DNA of 64,000 bases from Lachnospiraceae bacterium (GTDB lineage Bacteria; Bacillota; Clostridia; Lachnospirales; Anaerotignaceae): assembly GCA_910576545.1 (NCBI GenBank), contig CAJTKM010000010.1, positions 39,307 to 103,306 of the forward strand. Reading direction: 5' to 3'. Within the stretch, counting starts at the first letter, position 1, and every line of letters starts with the position of its first letter. A program made the translations under genes and the position numbers. This document shows positions 62,321-64,000 of the stretch, one piece after another. The notes under the pieces were generated by a model. It was given only the letters and a program-made list of their open reading frames with translations. It did not search any database and was not told the origin of the DNA.

Positions 62321-63442
62321 TTGAAAATATATAATAATCGTATGGTTTTAGAATCGTTAGAATTACCTTCTTTCAGTGATGTTGAAACATTGGCAGAAGT
62401 TACAAGATTAACAGAAAAATTAATTTATTTTTTGTCAAAAGAAGATGCAGAAGGACGTTATAAAAAATTTTATATACCAAAAAAAGATGGAAGCTTTAGG
62501 GAGATTAATGCTCCTTGTATGTCTTTGAAGATGGTACAAAAGTGGATTTTGCAGAATATTTTATATAAGGTGAGAGTATCTCCTTATAGTTTTGGATTCA
62601 TAAAAAATAATAAAGGTTGTCCGCTGGTTCGATGTGCTGAAAGACATAGAAACAATCTGTATATATTAAAAATTGATTTGAAAGATTTTTATCCTTCCAT
62701 AAGCAGAGAAAAAATTTATATTCAGTTTCTTGAATTGGGATATAATACATATGCATCAAATTTACTGACTAATTTATGTACGTTAGAGAAAAGACTGCCA
62801 CAAGGGGCGGTTACTTCTCCGTTTTTAGCAAATTTGGTATGTTATAGATTGGATACAAGGATTGCGGGGTATTGTAACAAAAGAGATATCACATATACAA
62901 GATATGCAGATGACTTAACTTTTTCTAGTGATAATAGGGATATGGTTAGGAATCTTTATAGTATGATAAAAAAGATTGTAGAAGACGAAGGATTTATTAT
63001 AAATCAAAAGAAAACACAGTTTTTGTCACCTAAAGTACATAAAAAAATTGTAGGTGTAACTGTAAATGATGGGGTGCTTAAAGCATCTAAATTGTTAAAA
63101 AGAAATGTTCGCGCAATGATTCATTATCAAGTGATCACGGGTGATTATTCATGTAATGAACAAATAAGAGGCTATATAGCATTCATAAATTCAATAGAAG
63201 AAAATTATAGAAGGAAAATCAAGAAATATATTTGTAAATTTTTAAATGATCCAATTACTCTATTTCCTGATGCAGTTCAGAAATTTAATGATAATAAATT
63301 GTTTAATGACCTTCCGGACATGGCAGAACACGATATCTTGGATTTTGTTGATTATATTGATTATAAAGATAGAGATGACTATATGTTAATGATAAATAAC
63401 GAAAGAGAAAGTTATTTATTAAAAATGGGGATTGAAATATAA
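62321..63442 (+). CDS. Retron reverse transcriptase
   Basis: An RT of 373 residues that makes msDNA from the adjacent RNA. Catalytic motifs: LKIDLKDFYPSI (116-127, Asp-119), LPQGAVTSPFLANL (159-172) and TRYADDLTFS (193-202, YADD 195-198). Retron-specific regions: X (REINAPCMSL, 60-69) and Y (IVGVTVNDG, 243-251, the VTG-like motif for msr recognition). Length is right for a complete retron RT with no fused domain. TTG at 62321 is the likely start, with an AAGTGGTG ribosome site inside the a2 arm; ATG at 62342 is the alternative. AT-rich, so probably horizontally acquired. Confidence 0.93.
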   Translation: MKIYNNRMVLESLELPSFSDVETLAEVTRLTEKLIYFLSKEDAEGRYKKFYIPKKDGSFREINAPCMSLKMVQKWILQNILYKVRVSPYSFGFIKNNKGCPLVRCAERHRNNLYILKIDLKDFYPSISREKIYIQFLELGYNTYASNLLTNLCTLEKRLPQGAVTSPFLANLVCYRLDTRIAGYCNKRDITYTRYADDLTFSSDNRDMVRNLYSMIKKIVEDEGFIINQKKTQFLSPKVHKKIVGVTVNDGVLKASKLLKRNVRAMIHYQVITGDYSCNEQIRGYIAFINSIEENYRRKIKKYICKFLNDPITLFPDAVQKFNDNKLFNDLPDMAEHDILDFVDYIDYKDRDDYMLMINNERESYLLKMGIEI

Positions 63443-63715
63443 AATTATTAGTTATAATTTACGATAAAAATACTATTTTTATATTTATTGAAAAACTTTG
63501 CAATCTCAGTTGATAAATCTCTGTCTTATCAAACTGATAATTTGTTTGGAAAATCGTAAAATATATACATTAAAATATATCAAGAAGAAGTGTAGAGAAG
63601 ATATTAGCTATGATGGATAAATAGATTAAGTCAATTATATATTATATTAGTGCATGACCGAAGAATTGCTTCGATACTGTTTTGCGGAACATAGAGGAAC
63701 GTAGAAAAAAGTTGA
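63443..63715. other. AT-rich noncoding tail of the retron island
   Basis: No gene, RNA or clear repeat seen in this 270-base stretch. Composition resembles the retron genes, not the core chromosome. Confidence 0.5.
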
Positions 63716-63749
63716 AAATACCGCAGGCTTAATCGCCTGCGGTATTTTT
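63716..63749 (+). terminator. Strong terminator at the end of the retron island
   Basis: AAATACCGCAGGC (63716-63728), loop TTAATC, GCCTGCGGTATTT with a following T-run (63735-63749): a 13-bp perfect stem. It could end the retron transcript or isolate the insertion sequence from it. Confidence 0.85.
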
Positions 63750-63927
63750 GTGCCCTAAAATACTTTGTGCGTGTAAAATGGTACCACAGAAAGGAAAAGC
63801 AGCTTTTCATAATGATATATTATATCTGGATAAGGTACAATAAGTTGCGCAAATAAAAAAGACAAGGTTTGCAGCCTTCTGGTAGAATGAAGTAGCGACA
63901 CACCATTCAGAGAGGAGACAGCAAACC

Positions 63928-64000
63928 ATGTCAGAGAAGATTGTACAGCTAAATGAAGAAGTAATCAAGGGTCAACTTAAAGAGCTGGTTCGCGGGAGCG
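63928..64000 (+). CDS. IS256-family transposase, truncated by the window end
   Basis: The first 24 codons of a transposase gene (MSEKIVQLNEEVIKGQLKEL) recognisable as the N-terminus of the IS256-family transposases common in Lachnospiraceae. The start follows AGAGAGGAGACAGCAAACC. The element's left end should lie in 63830-63925 (perhaps around GGTACAATAAGTTGCGCAAA), but its inverted repeat cannot be confirmed without the right end. Confidence 0.75.
   Translation, partial: MSEKIVQLNEEVIKGQLKELVRGS

Overview
The window looks like a chromosome segment of an anaerobic, spore-forming Clostridia species, probably Lachnospirales. The signs are a PPi-type phosphofructokinase, an NADP-type glutamate dehydrogenase with a strong promoter, a small Lachnospiraceae-type protein often misnamed endosialidase, a BofC-like sporulation protein, clean sigma-A promoters with 17-base spacers, and strong GGAGG ribosome sites. 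I cannot name the genus.

Layout. (1) Positions 1 to about 22,940 are the right-hand part of an integrative conjugative element (ICE), almost all on the minus strand. It carries a type IV secretion core (VirB4, TrsD-like, PrgI/VirB3-like, TrbL/VirB6-like, DUF3852 pilin-like). It also carries a surface module (1861-residue SpaA/Cna_B repeat protein, CHAP hydrolase, sortase, membrane protein), two DNA methyltransferases, AbrB-like and DUF3846/DUF3849/DUF4314 accessory genes, a HipA-like kinase, and a divergent HTH regulator facing a perfect palindromic operator. Relaxase, VirD4 and integrase are not in the window and presumably lie to the left. The right end lies just beyond the 3' end of rlmD. 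(2) 22.9-61 kb is core chromosome: rlmD, an S1-domain protein, purC, the rsfS/nadD-yqeK/yhbY operon, PPi-PFK, bofC-like, a GH13 amylase, an RluA-type synthase, clpC, radA, pyruvate carboxylase, mreB, gdhA, an initiator tRNA, a Cys-rich coat-like protein, a sulfite-reductase-like protein next to a hemA/sirC/hemC/cobA-hemD operon, mgtE and guaA. (3) 61.0-63.75 kb is an AT-rich island holding a complete retron. (4) The window ends inside an IS256-type transposase gene.

The most interesting system is the retron. An St85/Ec86-type nucleoside-deoxyribosyltransferase-like effector (61252-62133) is followed by a recognisable msr-msd RNA and a retron reverse transcriptase (62321-63442). The RNA is closed by a 19-bp a1/a2 stem. 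Its a1 arm overlaps the effector stop codon, and its a2 arm carries the apparent ribosome site of the RT. This is probably a phage-defence unit transcribed from one promoter at 61100-61128.

Other points worth attention are a dcm gene whose start is broken by one missing T and whose body overlaps a second protein-like frame, a family of modular palindromic intergenic repeats shared by the ICE and the chromosome, terminator-like hairpins ahead of several ICE genes, and a 500-base structured leader before mgtE.
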